The notes: generated by a model not told the origin, from the sequence alone. DNA of 33,690 nt from Chloroflexota bacterium (GCA_030602375.1 JAUVZV010000005.1:1-33690), one strand, 5' to 3'; positions 1 through 7,651 are shown, counted from the first letter of the stretch. A program made the numbers and translations.

Positions 1-301
1 TATAACCCTCCCCCAGTTGACTGATGGTGTAATTCTGGCAAAAGACACATCTCAGGTTGCAGAAGGTAAAAAAGATAGTTCCTGAGCCAGACCTGCCGAC
101 TAAAGGTGCCTCTTCTCCAAAGTGGGGCCCGAAACTTGAGATCATAACCTCGCTTGTAACATGGCATTTACCCTTCTCCCCAGCCAAGCGGTTAACACCG
201 CAGTGACGGGGGCATAAGTGGCATTTCTCAAGTATTGCTTTGGCTTTTTCGACCCGGGCTTTTAACTCCCCGGTCTTAAAGAGCTTCTGGTAAGCAGCTA
301 T
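1..301 (-). CDS. PflX-like radical SAM protein, 5' part only
   Basis: The gene runs off the left edge, so only about the first 100 residues are visible. An N-terminal cysteine cluster (CHLCPRHCGVNR, then a further Cys in GKCHV) precedes GEEAPLVG and SGTIFF. The radical SAM motif CNLRCVFC (CX3CX2C) follows, then QNYTISQ. This order is typical of the PflX-like (COG1313) relatives of pyruvate formate-lyase activating enzyme. The family binds a 4Fe-4S cluster and SAM; its substrate is not established. No ATG, GTG or TTG lies between the upstream in-frame stop and the first Cys motif. The best start I can propose is ATA at 301-299, ten bases after a GGAGG at 316-312 that lies in the end of the preceding small gene. 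The family call is firm; the start is uncertain. Confidence 0.8.
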   Translation of the reverse strand, partial: MAAYQKLFKTGELKARVEKAKAILEKCHLCPRHCGVNRLAGEKGKCHVTSEVMISSFGPHFGEEAPLVGRSGSGTIFFTFCNLRCVFCQNYTISQLGEGY

Positions 302-306
302 TTGGC

Positions 307-450
307 CTATTCCTCCTTTTTGGGTTCCTTTTTACCTTTCTTAATCACCCCCACCGTCACCGGTGGTTGTAGAATATCAGCGACTGAGGTTTTCGTGGCG
401 CCCTTTTTGGGCTTTTTAGGCTCTCTGTGTCTGTAATCTCGCCTTCCCAT
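307..450 (-). CDS. small basic protein of unknown function (47 aa)
   Basis: An ATG-started reading frame of 47 residues begins MGRRDYRHREPKKPKKG and ends KKGKKEPKKEE. It is very rich in Lys and Arg, has no Cys, no membrane segment and no domain I recognise. The middle (SVADILQPPVTVGVIK) is the only part with ordered-looking hydrophobic residues. The composition suggests nucleic-acid or ribosome binding, but that is inference. Its last codons supply the GGAGG that seems to serve the downstream radical SAM gene, so the two are probably co-transcribed and translationally coupled. It lies between rnc and that gene, on the same strand as both. A poor Shine-Dalgarno (GGGG about eight bases upstream) keeps the confidence moderate. 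Confidence 0.55.
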   Translation of the reverse strand: MGRRDYRHREPKKPKKGATKTSVADILQPPVTVGVIKKGKKEPKKEE

Positions 451-513
451 GGTAATACCCCGTTAATAATATATTCATTAAAAGGTATCTCAATGAAGTT
501 TATCAGAGGCAAG

Positions 514-1215
514 TTACCCTGTAAAGTTATCTAGTAGCTGCTCTAGAGCCGAGCGGGCAGCTTCAGCTTCAGCTTTTTTCTTCCCTTTACCTGAGCCTCT
601 ACCCAGCACCCTGTCACCAACTCTTACTTCGATGGTGAAGGTCTTATCGTGTTCCAGGCCTGTTTCAGCCATCACATGATAAGTAGGTGGCTGCTCTCTC
701 CTGGCTTGGATAAGCTCTTGAAGGCGTGATTTATAATCAAATCCCTCTCCTTCTACCCTCACTTTCTCTAGCTCTTTATCAAATAACCTTAGAATAAAAT
801 TATTGGTAACAGATAAGCCCTGGTCAAGATAAATAGCGGCTATTACTGCTTCTAGGGCTCCGGCTAAGTTAGCTGGTTTATTCCGGCCGCCGCTTGCCTC
901 TTCCCCTTTCCCCAGATAAAGGTAATCCCCGAGTTTAATTATCCGAGCTATATTAGCCAAGCTGTCCCGACGAACCAGCACTGCACGGAGCTTGGTCATC
1001 TTGCCCTCTTGCTGCTGAGTGAAGTCTTGATATAGTTTTTGGGCAACCACCAGACCTAAAACGGCGTCACCCAAAAATTCCAGCCTTTCGCTAGAGCCTA
1101 AGGTAAATTCAGGGTTCTCGTTAATATAAGAACTGTGAACCAGGGCTTGCTTAAGTAGCGAGCGGTCATTAAAGAAGATACCCAAGGTTTGTTGTAAGAC
1201 CTCTAAATCAGCCAA
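514..1215 (-). CDS. rnc: ribonuclease III
   Basis: Cleaves double-stranded RNA in rRNA processing and mRNA turnover. The N-terminal catalytic domain carries the signature SSERLEFLGDAVLGLVV, with the Glu and Asp of the metal site, and a second acidic motif NLAGALEAVIAAIYLDQG. The C-terminal double-stranded-RNA-binding domain runs from about DYKSRLQELIQ to the end, with the helix GKGKKKAEAEAARSALEQL. I chose the TTG at 1215-1213 (starting LADLEVLQQ, 233 aa), which gives the usual family length. The reading frame is open further upstream, with an ATG at 1329, but that extension is not family-like and would cover the promoter of the divergent tRNA genes. Function is secure; the exact start is a judgement. 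Confidence 0.9.
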   Translation of the reverse strand: MADLEVLQQTLGIFFNDRSLLKQALVHSSYINENPEFTLGSSERLEFLGDAVLGLVVAQKLYQDFTQQQEGKMTKLRAVLVRRDSLANIARIIKLGDYLYLGKGEEASGGRNKPANLAGALEAVIAAIYLDQGLSVTNNFILRLFDKELEKVRVEGEGFDYKSRLQELIQARREQPPTYHVMAETGLEHDKTFTIEVRVGDRVLGRGSGKGKKKAEAEAARSALEQLLDNFTG

Positions 1216-1290
1216 GGTTACGGTTTCCCTATTGAAGCAAGTTTTAGCCTGACAGTTTAGAATAGCTTGCTTAGTGGGGCTTGTCAAATA

Positions 1291-1320
1291 TTGCTCTCTA
1301 GTTGAGCAACGTGCTATAAT
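1291..1320 (+). promoter_or_regulatory. sigma-70-type promoter of the tRNA pair
   Basis: A perfect -10 box TATAAT (1315-1320) sits 18 bases after a TTGCTC -35-like box (1291-1296). The first base of tRNA-Gln follows 11 bases after the -10, which fits a short leader typical of tRNA transcription units. The site lies inside the longest possible rnc reading frame and supports a later rnc start. Confidence 0.65.
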
Positions 1321-1331
1321 CCCTGACATGC

Positions 1332-1405
1332 TGGGGAATCGTCTAGTGGTAGGACAGCGGACTCTGGATCCGTAAGGGAAGGTTCGAATCCTTCTTCCCC
1401 AGCCA
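1332..1405 (+). tRNA. tRNA-Gln (anticodon CTG)
   Basis: The acceptor arms TGGGGAA (1332-1338) and TTCCCCA (1395-1401) pair fully, followed by discriminator G and an encoded CCA. The anticodon stem GCGGA/TCCGT encloses the loop CTCTGGA, giving anticodon CTG, which reads CAG. The T-arm GGTTCGAATCC is canonical. It is the first gene of a two-tRNA unit. Confidence 0.93.
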
Positions 1406-1415
1406 TTCTTTAGGT

Positions 1416-1492
1416 GGCGCATTCGTCTAGCGGCTTAGGACACCTCCCTCTCAAGGAGGAGATCACCGGTTCGAATCCGGTATGCGCTACCA
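1416..1492 (+). tRNA. tRNA-Glu (anticodon CTC)
   Basis: The acceptor arms GGCGCAT and ATGCGCT pair with one terminal G-U, followed by A and an encoded CCA. The anticodon stem CCTCC/GGAGG holds the loop CTCTCAA, giving anticodon CTC for GAG codons. The T-arm CGGTTCGAATCCG is canonical. It lies ten bases after tRNA-Gln and is evidently co-transcribed with it. Confidence 0.93.
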
Positions 1493-1504
1493 AGAAATTT
1501 GAAA

Positions 1505-1534
1505 GGCACAGATGTTGGGTCTATGTCTTTTTTG
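1505..1534 (+). terminator. intrinsic terminator after the tRNA pair
   Basis: An eight-position stem (GGCACAGA with TCTATGTC, one mismatch and one G-U) closes a seven-base loop and is followed directly by six T residues (1528-1533). It lies 13 bases after tRNA-Glu, on the right strand and distance to end that transcript. Confidence 0.6.
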
Positions 1535-1548
1535 TTTGCCGTGATTTA

Positions 1549-2136
1549 TTACTTCTCCCCTAATTTCGTTATTCCTATCCATCTCGGGGTTCTGTTCATG
1601 TATTCACGATAATCATCTCCATACTTCTCAAGAAGGAAGCGTTCTTCGGTTGGCACCACAATGCTCCACATGACCAACCACAATACACCGCAAAGTATCA
1701 TAACCCAGGACGCACAGGCCAAACCCATGCCAATGTATAACATGAAACCAGTTAAGTATATGGGGTGTCTTGAAATTCTGTAGATACCTGTAGTAACTGG
1801 CTTATTAATCGGGGTATTAGCATAGTTGATACTAGTTATGATGGTCATAACTAGAGCTAGGGTAAAGATAGGAAGACCTGTGTATAACCATACGGTGCCT
1901 ATCTTCAGCGGTAGGAAAATAGAATAGATTACTGTTAAGGGATAGATGACAGCATGAGTAGAAAGGGCTGCCATCTTCTCAGTTCTGCTTAACGGCATGG
2001 ATTCGGTCGCTCTATCAGTGCTCCTTTTTGCTTCTTTGCTCATTAAAAAACTTGGGGCACTCAGCACTATAAAGAACATAACTTGAAGTATCCAGGCGTT
2101 CCATAAACCTATTTCAAAAACCGGTATAAGTGACAT
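1549..2136 (-). CDS. isoprenylcysteine carboxyl methyltransferase-family membrane protein
   Basis: A 195-residue protein with about five hydrophobic segments. The C-terminal half holds the ICMT/PEMT-type signature: GIYRISRHPIYLTGF, followed by a hydrophobic helix pair and then EERFLLEKYGDDYREYMNRT with PRWIG. In this superfamily the RHPxY and EE..L...YGxxY motifs form the SAM pocket in the membrane, and members methylate prenylcysteine, phospholipids or other small substrates. The bacterial substrate cannot be read from sequence. The gene stands alone between the tRNA terminator and htpX, with a clear ATG and a GGAGGAAAAC-type ribosome site just upstream. Confidence 0.78.
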   Translation of the reverse strand: MSLIPVFEIGLWNAWILQVMFFIVLSAPSFLMSKEAKRSTDRATESMPLSRTEKMAALSTHAVIYPLTVIYSIFLPLKIGTVWLYTGLPIFTLALVMTIITSINYANTPINKPVTTGIYRISRHPIYLTGFMLYIGMGLACASWVMILCGVLWLVMWSIVVPTEERFLLEKYGDDYREYMNRTPRWIGITKLGEK

Positions 2137-2371
2137 GGTTTTCCTCCTTTAGGTTACCTCCTCACCTTAACTTTTAGGGCTATGTTAAATACCTAGCTGC
2201 TGGCTGTCAATACTTATAATAAGTCAGTCCCCACTGAGGGGAATTGAACTGTTATTGGTCAGATGGGGATACCAAAAGCCAACCTGAAAGTTCTATGTAT
2301 TGAAAAACTTGCGCTACCATTAAGGAAATCCCAGTTACTGAATCTCAGGATTAAGAAAGGCACTGTCGTTT

Positions 2372-3334
2372 TTACACAGTGAGGGTGGACAGGTGCTTTA
2401 TCCTTTTGAGCATATTGGGGTGAGTGGTAAAAAGCTCCATCCATTTGTCAGCGGTTCTCAAGCGTATCTCTTTTTGGCGCAGCTCCATGAGCTCATCATA
2501 ATCAATAGTGCCGCTCATATCCAGGTCAACCTGAGATAACTCATTGATTTCTCTCCAGGCTCGAGATGGGTCATTGAGGAAGAAAGCCTTGACCCCCTCA
2601 ACTCGCTTCAGTTCCTCTTTACCCCTAAAGCGGGCATTTCCATAGACCAATTTATACAGTGCCGTCGCCAGGTGATGTGGCATATTTCCCAGCCGAACAC
2701 TCCCCAGGTCAGCGTAGTACTCCCGTATCCTTGAGCCGTAAAGCACCAGGAGATTGGTGATAAAGTAGAGGATAAAAGCGCCAAGCCCAATCAGTGCCGC
2801 GTAGCCACCTCCCTGTCGGCGACCAAACATCCCGCCCCACATCATGCTCAGGGCAAGCCAGTACATTATCAGGGGTATAGCTGAAAGCAGGGTGATGATT
2901 ATCATGTCACGGTGCTTGATATGAGAAATCTCATGCCCCAGCACCGCCTTAAGCTCATCCTGACTTAATATATTCAGGATGCCGCGGGTAACACAAACTC
3001 GCCCGTCGCGTCGGGTGCGGCCGAAAGCAAAGGCATTCGGTATCGCTAGCTCTGAGATGCCCACTTTGGGTTTAGATAGATGTGCTTCACTGGCTAGTTC
3101 AGCTACCATTCGGTGTAGCTCTGGGGCTTCTTTTTCCGAAACCCACTTTATCTTCATCCTCCAGCCAATGATAGCCGGGCTAATCAGATACTGGATACCG
3201 ATAAAGACGAAGGCCAGAATGACATAAGTCAGGGCACTCCCTTCCCCCGTCCAGGTACCGATGCCGGTAATCACCCCGTAGAGAATGCCAAATAGAACCG
3301 CCACTAACAAGAACATCCTAGTTTGGAGCCACAT
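2372..3334 (-). CDS. htpX: HtpX-like M48 membrane zinc metalloprotease with an EF-hand-like loop
   Basis: Membrane-bound protease thought to degrade misfolded membrane proteins. Two hydrophobic segments lie in the first 55 residues. The zinc motif HEISH is at residues 134-138 within VLGHEISHIKHRD, two more membrane segments follow (about 145-200), and the third zinc ligand is in SRIREYYAD (about 205). The C-terminus has THPNMLKRIKHL, as in this family. Unusual is residues 270-281, DLDMSGTIDYDE, which has Asp or Ser at positions 1, 3, 5 and 9, Gly at 6, Ile at 8 and Glu at 12, the full pattern of a calcium-binding EF-hand loop. Length (320 aa) is slightly above the usual, consistent with this insert. 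The start ATG has a GGGAGGAG ribosome site. Confidence 0.9.
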   Translation of the reverse strand: MWLQTRMFLLVAVLFGILYGVITGIGTWTGEGSALTYVILAFVFIGIQYLISPAIIGWRMKIKWVSEKEAPELHRMVAELASEAHLSKPKVGISELAIPNAFAFGRTRRDGRVCVTRGILNILSQDELKAVLGHEISHIKHRDMIIITLLSAIPLIMYWLALSMMWGGMFGRRQGGGYAALIGLGAFILYFITNLLVLYGSRIREYYADLGSVRLGNMPHHLATALYKLVYGNARFRGKEELKRVEGVKAFFLNDPSRAWREINELSQVDLDMSGTIDYDELMELRQKEIRLRTADKWMELFTTHPNMLKRIKHLSTLTV

Positions 3335-3368
3335 CTATTTCTCCTCCCAAGATATTGCTTTCATAATT

Positions 3369-3397
3369 ATAATACAATAGAGCCTAAGGTTGGGCAA
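3369..3397 (-). promoter_or_regulatory. possible promoter of htpX
   Basis: On the minus strand TTGCCC (3397-3392) is followed after 17 bases by TATTAT (3374-3369), 35 bases before the htpX start codon. The -10 matches five of six consensus bases and the -35 is weaker. Confidence 0.4.
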
Positions 3398-3436
3398 ATA
3401 TTAACTGTTTCAAAGCTAAGCTCCAGTCTTGAGTGG

Positions 3437-3466
3437 TTGCGAGTATAAGTAAGATGGTGTTACAAT
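3437..3466 (+). promoter_or_regulatory. possible promoter of the metallo-hydrolase gene
   Basis: TTGCGA (3437-3442) and TACAAT (3461-3466) are separated by 18 bases, about 65 bases before the start codon at 3533. The -10 matches five of six consensus positions. Confidence 0.4.
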
Positions 3467-3532
3467 CGCTTGAAATTGCTTTTACTAACCCATATCTATC
3501 TTTAAAGTTTTCGCTCTTGAGTAGGGGTTACG

Positions 3533-4774
3533 ATGACGCAGGGTTCTAAGAAAAGACGCGACTGGGGCTTACCGATGGCTGAAGGTGAAGAAGAATGCAC
3601 TCCAGACATAATCAATGTTGGCGGGTTCGGTAATAGTGGTGTGGTGATTACTGAGGAGGGGGTGGTGGTGGTAGATGCCGGGATAGGAAGTGGAACGGGG
3701 CGAAGGATAATCAGGGCGATACGAGAGAGAACTAAGGCACCGGTACACACCATTATCTATACCCACGGTCACTTTGACCATGCTTACAATGTAGGCCCCC
3801 TCTTTGAAGATGCCAAGGTGAAGGGACATCCAAGGCCCCGGGTTATAGCTCATCAGGCGGTGCTGAAGCGGTTTGAACGCTACAAAAAGCTTTTCGGACA
3901 CCACGAGCACATCAACCGAATTGAATATGATATAGCAAAAGAAGTTGAAGTATTGCCCCCGGAATTTTACTATCCTGACCTAACTTATGCCGATGCCATG
4001 ATGTTTAAACTTGGGGGTCTTACCTTTGAGCTTTATCACGCCATGGGAGAGACCGATGATGCTACCTGGGTCTGGATTCCCGAACGCAAGGCTGCCATTG
4101 TTGGCGACTTAATAGTCTGGTCCTGTCCCAATATAGGTAATCCACTTAAAGTGCAGCGCTACGAACTTGAATGGGCTGAGGCTTTGGAGAGAATAGCTGG
4201 CAAAGCCCCTGAAATTCTCCTCCCAGGTCATGGCCCTGTTGTCCGGGGAAAGCTTGTTCAGGAGATATGTCTTAATACAGCTAAGTTCCTCCGCTATATG
4301 CATGATGAAGTTATCAGGCTTCTAAATGAAGGCTGCTGGATTGAAGAAATCTTAGACCGGGTAAGTTTACCCCAAGACCTGGCAAATAAGCCTTATCTAG
4401 CTCCAATTTATGGTTGCCCGACTTTCATCATCCACGGCATCCAGCGCCGGTATGCCGGGTGGTTCAGCGGTAATCCAACCAATCTGTTTCCTTCAAAGAG
4501 CGCTGAGATAGCCACAGAAGTGGTAAGGGCTGGTGGCGCTGAAAAGCTGCTTGAGCGCTCTAGAGAACTAAGAAAGCAAGGGAAAATTCAACTCGCCTTG
4601 CATCTGGTAGATTTTGTCATCGAGGGCACTCAAGACAACCAAAGTCGCAAAGAGGCTCTACTGCTAAAGGCTGAGTTACTTGAGGCTAAAGCCAGTGCTG
4701 AGAGGAGCTACATCGCCAGAAATATCCTTCGCCACGGCGCCAAAGCAGCCAGAGAAGAAAGCAGCAGGCTTTAG
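3533..4774 (+). CDS. metallo-beta-lactamase-fold hydrolase with alkylsulfatase-type dimerisation domain
   Basis: The N-terminal metallo-beta-lactamase domain shows the metal motif THGHFDH at residues 77-83. Further metal-ligand regions are YHAMGETDD (about 168-176), GDLIVW (Asp about 192) and PGHGP (about 231). After it comes a region typical of the BDS1/SdsA-like linear alkylsulfatase group: YGCPTFIIHGIQRRYAGWFS, then GNPTNL and a helical dimerisation segment (RKQGKIQLALHLVDFV...LLKAELLEAKA). Characterised members hydrolyse alkyl sulfates; this one, at 413 aa, lacks the C-terminal sterol-carrier-like domain of the longest members, and its substrate is unknown. No signal peptide is visible. 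An MFS gene follows 49 bases later on the same strand, so product or substrate transport is a plausible link. Confidence 0.82.
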   Translation: MTQGSKKRRDWGLPMAEGEEECTPDIINVGGFGNSGVVITEEGVVVVDAGIGSGTGRRIIRAIRERTKAPVHTIIYTHGHFDHAYNVGPLFEDAKVKGHPRPRVIAHQAVLKRFERYKKLFGHHEHINRIEYDIAKEVEVLPPEFYYPDLTYADAMMFKLGGLTFELYHAMGETDDATWVWIPERKAAIVGDLIVWSCPNIGNPLKVQRYELEWAEALERIAGKAPEILLPGHGPVVRGKLVQEICLNTAKFLRYMHDEVIRLLNEGCWIEEILDRVSLPQDLANKPYLAPIYGCPTFIIHGIQRRYAGWFSGNPTNLFPSKSAEIATEVVRAGGAEKLLERSRELRKQGKIQLALHLVDFVIEGTQDNQSRKEALLLKAELLEAKASAERSYIARNILRHGAKAAREESSRL

Positions 4775-4823
4775 TTAAGTAAAGCAAAATGACCCATTTA
4801 AGATTAAATAAACGGAATCTATC

Positions 4824-6041
4824 TTGGAACCAATAAAACCACAAGGAAGCATTAAGAGAGCCGGTTTCAGAACGCTTTTTTCGGGGCTTTTACCGCTTTT
4901 TGTATTGGCACACTTTGGGCATCACCTGCTCACCGCATTACCGGTACCACTTTTGCCCATGATTCGTGATGCCTTCGCCCTTGATTACACCCAGTCAGGG
5001 CTGCTTGTTTCAGCCTTTACCCTCTCATATGGCATTGGTCAATTGCCGGCAGGGTGGCTTGCTGACCGTATCGGGCGCCGTATACTGGTTACTATTGGCA
5101 TCATTGGTGTAGCCCTAGCCGGATTTCTAGTTGGGCTTTCACCAAGTTATCTTATGCTGGTTGGCTTCTTGGTCCTGATGGGGTTATTGGGCGGTGGTTA
5201 CCATCCGGCATCAACACCGCTAATCTCGGCATTGGTTGAGCCGGAAAGACGGGGCAGTGCACTGGGCTTGCATGCGATAGGTGGCAGCGCCAGCTATTTC
5301 CTGGTGCCGCTTATTGCTGCTGGCTTTGCCGCTACCTGGGGCTGGCGTAGTCCATTCCTCGCGCTGGCGGTGCCGACACTCTTATTTGGAATTTTCTTTT
5401 ACATAATTTTGGGACGTCGGGTAAAACCGGAAAGACCTGAACCAAAGGCAGTAACTAGTCAGGGTAAGAAGCCAGACGTCTTAATTAATTGGCGCCGACT
5501 AATACCCTTCCTCACTTTGAGTACATTCTCTGCAGCGATAACTTTCTCCGTAATATCTTTTGTCCCGCTTTTTGTGGTTGACCACTTCGGTGTGGCTAAG
5601 GAGCAAGCCGCAGTTTTTATTGCCATTTTTTATTCCGCCGGGCTTTGGGCAAGTCTTGCCGGTGGATACCTTTCTGACCGTCTGGGGAGGTTGCCGGTGT
5701 TTATCACAACGAGTTTTATCACCGGTCTGGTCATCTACCTCTTAAATCTAGCCCCCTCCGTTCTGGGGATTGGCATTGTACTACTTGTCTTCGGTGCCCT
5801 TCTGTATATTCGCATGCCGGTAGCAGAATCGTATCTCGTCGGGCAGACCCCAGAATGCAATCGCTCCACCATACTTGGTTTCTATTACTTCGGTAACCTG
5901 GGGGGCACTGGTATTATAACGCCAATAATGGGCTATCTTATCGACCAGTTTGGTTTCTACACCACCTTTACCACGGCTGGGGTGGCTCTAGTTATCATAA
6001 CCCTTGTCTGCACCATGTTTTTATGGCGTAGTCGAGACTGA
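4824..6041 (+). CDS. MFS transporter, fosmidomycin-resistance-like
   Basis: A 405-residue protein with about 12 hydrophobic segments split by a hydrophilic central loop (about residues 195-220, rich in Lys, Arg and Pro). The MFS motif A is present in both halves: GWLADRIGRRI after segment two and GYLSDRLGRLP after segment eight. FGHHLLTALPVPLLP near the N-terminus and GGGYHPAS in segment four resemble the FSR subgroup. The substrate cannot be assigned. The start is a TTG at 4824 with a weak ribosome site, because no ATG lies before the first membrane segment. The 3' end overlaps the convergent Dph6-like gene by 21 bases. Confidence 0.85.
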   Translation: MEPIKPQGSIKRAGFRTLFSGLLPLFVLAHFGHHLLTALPVPLLPMIRDAFALDYTQSGLLVSAFTLSYGIGQLPAGWLADRIGRRILVTIGIIGVALAGFLVGLSPSYLMLVGFLVLMGLLGGGYHPASTPLISALVEPERRGSALGLHAIGGSASYFLVPLIAAGFAATWGWRSPFLALAVPTLLFGIFFYIILGRRVKPERPEPKAVTSQGKKPDVLINWRRLIPFLTLSTFSAAITFSVISFVPLFVVDHFGVAKEQAAVFIAIFYSAGLWASLAGGYLSDRLGRLPVFITTSFITGLVIYLLNLAPSVLGIGIVLLVFGALLYIRMPVAESYLVGQTPECNRSTILGFYYFGNLGGTGIITPIMGYLIDQFGFYTTFTTAGVALVIITLVCTMFLWRSRD

Positions 6042-6683
6042 CTCCAGTTCCACAGAAATATCTAGAAAAGAAACATCCCCTCTGGTCATCCTTTGGCCCG
6101 GAATAATTTTAAGCGACCTTTTGAAAATTGGACCAGTAGTGACAAAGGTGTGATACTCTCCGTTTTCCCCTAACAGGTCACAACCGAGCCTTTTTAATTC
6201 AGCCATAAGAGCCTTATCTAGACCCCTCCCCAGCAGACTAGCCCCCAGCTTGGTGGCTACTACTACGGCTTGGAATTTGAGTTTGAGAAACTCATCAAGC
6301 AGTCTCTTTGGTTCTATTTGCCAGAGTGGCAGAAGGGGTTTTATTCCAAGCTCACCACATACCCTTTCCACCCAGGCTCGGTGTTCCTCCAGGTCTACAT
6401 CTCCAAATACCCCTCCTTCTACCCCTTGTTGCTTGAGTTCTCTACAGGTCTCTTTGAAATTCTTTTCATATTCTTCCCAGGAGGTTTTAGCCTGAATTAA
6501 AGAAATGCCAATTGCCTTTGCCTGCAGGGCTAATGCCTCCCGCCGTATACCGTGTGACCTTGACCTTTTACCGTCTTCGGAGACAAAGTTAACCAGATAC
6601 GCAACCTGGTGGCCTTGAGACATTGCCTTGTAAACTGCCAGGGCACAGTCCTTGCCACCGCTCCAAGAGGCAAAGACCTTCAT
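6021..6683 (-). CDS. Dph6-like PP-loop ATPase (diphthine-ammonia ligase family)
   Basis: The protein (220 aa) begins with the PP-loop SWSGGKDCALA, which binds ATP and forms an adenylated intermediate. The middle has GGVFGDVDLEEHRAWVERV and the C-terminus GENGEYHTFVTTGPIF, the hallmark of the ATP_bind_4/Dph6 family (COG2102). In archaea and eukaryotes this enzyme amidates diphthine on elongation factor 2. Bacteria lack diphthamide, so the bacterial substrate is unknown. It is the last gene of the minus-strand operon, 27 bases after the asparagine-synthase-like gene, so two ATP-pyrophosphatase-type amidating enzymes sit side by side. The start ATG has an AGGAGGAAAA ribosome site. Confidence 0.85.
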   Translation of the reverse strand: MKVFASWSGGKDCALAVYKAMSQGHQVAYLVNFVSEDGKRSRSHGIRREALALQAKAIGISLIQAKTSWEEYEKNFKETCRELKQQGVEGGVFGDVDLEEHRAWVERVCGELGIKPLLPLWQIEPKRLLDEFLKLKFQAVVVATKLGASLLGRGLDKALMAELKRLGCDLLGENGEYHTFVTTGPIFKRSLKIIPGQRMTRGDVSFLDISVELESVSTTP

Positions 6684-6710
6684 CTTTTTTCCTCCTCTAG
6701 TTTTGAGAGC

Positions 6711-7649
6711 CTATAGCCTTCGGCTCCAGCCACAAATCCGGCAATGAAAAGCAGTGGCTTTTATCCCTGTCCCGCAACCAGGACACTTTACTTCGCCAGG
6801 TTTGGGCGGGGGTATTTTGCCTACCACCTTTGAGTAGATCTGGTAGTAAAAAAGATGGTCTCTACTCAAGAACTTAACCGGGTAATTGGACTTCGCTTGG
6901 CGAAACTCCTCATCTGATATTTTGGAGGTAATTACTTCATGCAGTTTACTAAAGCCAGAGCCTGTCTCTATAGGCCTTTTCTCCTGCCAGGCAACTTCTT
7001 GAGGCAGTAAAGCCTCGAAGGCTTTTCTGAGGATCCACTTGCCATATCTTTTTCCATCCTGCTGCCTGACCTTGAGACTTGGTTTAATAGAAAGGGCAAA
7101 TTTGATAAATTCATTATCTAAAAAGGGTTGTTTTACCTTAATTCCCAAATGGGAGCCGATTTCGCTGGATGAGAACCGCATCCTTTGGGCAAGCTTGGGC
7201 AGATAATCTTCTAGGTCTAAATCGAACATATAGCTATAGCCGGCAAAGAGTTCATCCGAACCGTCCCCGGTCATTACGCTCTTAAACCCATTTTCCTTGG
7301 CTAGTTTCAGGGCGAAGTACAAAGCCAGGTCATTGGGCAAGGCAGGGTCGAAACTGCACCGAATTTTTATTACTATTGACACTGCTTCCAGGGCTTCTTC
7401 TATACTCACCTGCTTTAGGTGAAGCTTAAAATTCAGCTCCTGTGATAACATTCGGGCGTATTTAAAATCGTCTCCGTAGTCTTCCAGCCTGACACTTAAG
7501 GCAGGGACTGAGGGTAAAAGGAAGGCCAAGATGCTTGTATCCAGACCCCCGGAGAAAAGAATCCCTTCGGCTTTATTTCTTTCTGCTGCCTCTCTTAGCC
7601 TTGACCTCAGCTCCTCACCGATTTCTTCTATTAAGGAGAGTTTTAAAAT
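6711..7649 (-). CDS. asparagine-synthase-like ATPase lacking the glutaminase domain, with C-terminal zinc ribbon
   Basis: The N-terminal PP-loop ILFSGGLDTS (about residues 30-39) and the motif MTGDGSDELFAGY with KQPFLDNEFIKFA identify the synthase half of asparagine synthetase B. The N-terminal glutamine amidotransferase domain is absent, so ammonia or another amine donor would have to come from elsewhere. The C-terminus ends in a zinc ribbon, CPGCGTGI and CRICGWS. No ATG, GTG or TTG precedes the essential PP-loop. The first TTG (7529) falls after it. I therefore place the start at ATT 7649-7647, six bases after GGAGG, giving 312 aa. It starts two bases after the stop of the metallothionein-like gene. 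The substrate is unknown; it could be a tRNA, peptide, cofactor or aspartate. Confidence 0.78.
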   Translation of the reverse strand: MLKLSLIEEIGEELRSRLREAAERNKAEGILFSGGLDTSILAFLLPSVPALSVRLEDYGDDFKYARMLSQELNFKLHLKQVSIEEALEAVSIVIKIRCSFDPALPNDLALYFALKLAKENGFKSVMTGDGSDELFAGYSYMFDLDLEDYLPKLAQRMRFSSSEIGSHLGIKVKQPFLDNEFIKFALSIKPSLKVRQQDGKRYGKWILRKAFEALLPQEVAWQEKRPIETGSGFSKLHEVITSKISDEEFRQAKSNYPVKFLSRDHLFYYQIYSKVVGKIPPPKPGEVKCPGCGTGIKATAFHCRICGWSRRL

Positions 7650-7651
7650 CT

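Noticed and set aside
1216-1422. N-terminal extension of ribonuclease III up to position 1422 or 1329
   Set aside because: It would run through tRNA-Gln or through that tRNA's TATAAT promoter, and the added residues do not resemble RNase III; the TTG at 1215 gives a normal length.
2226-2260. Short inverted repeat CCCC-ACTGA-GGGG followed by a T-arm-like stretch, considered as a tRNA remnant
   Set aside because: No matching T-stem, anticodon arm or acceptor arm can be folded around it.
2259-2444. 61-codon frame at the 3' side of htpX
   Set aside because: It overlaps the htpX end in another frame, has no ribosome site and no family-like sequence; a shadow frame.
6021-6041. 21-base tail-to-tail overlap of the MFS and Dph6-like genes as a sign of frameshift
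   Set aside because: Both proteins end with normal lengths and motifs; short convergent overlaps also occur at 28998-29023, so this looks like compact packing.
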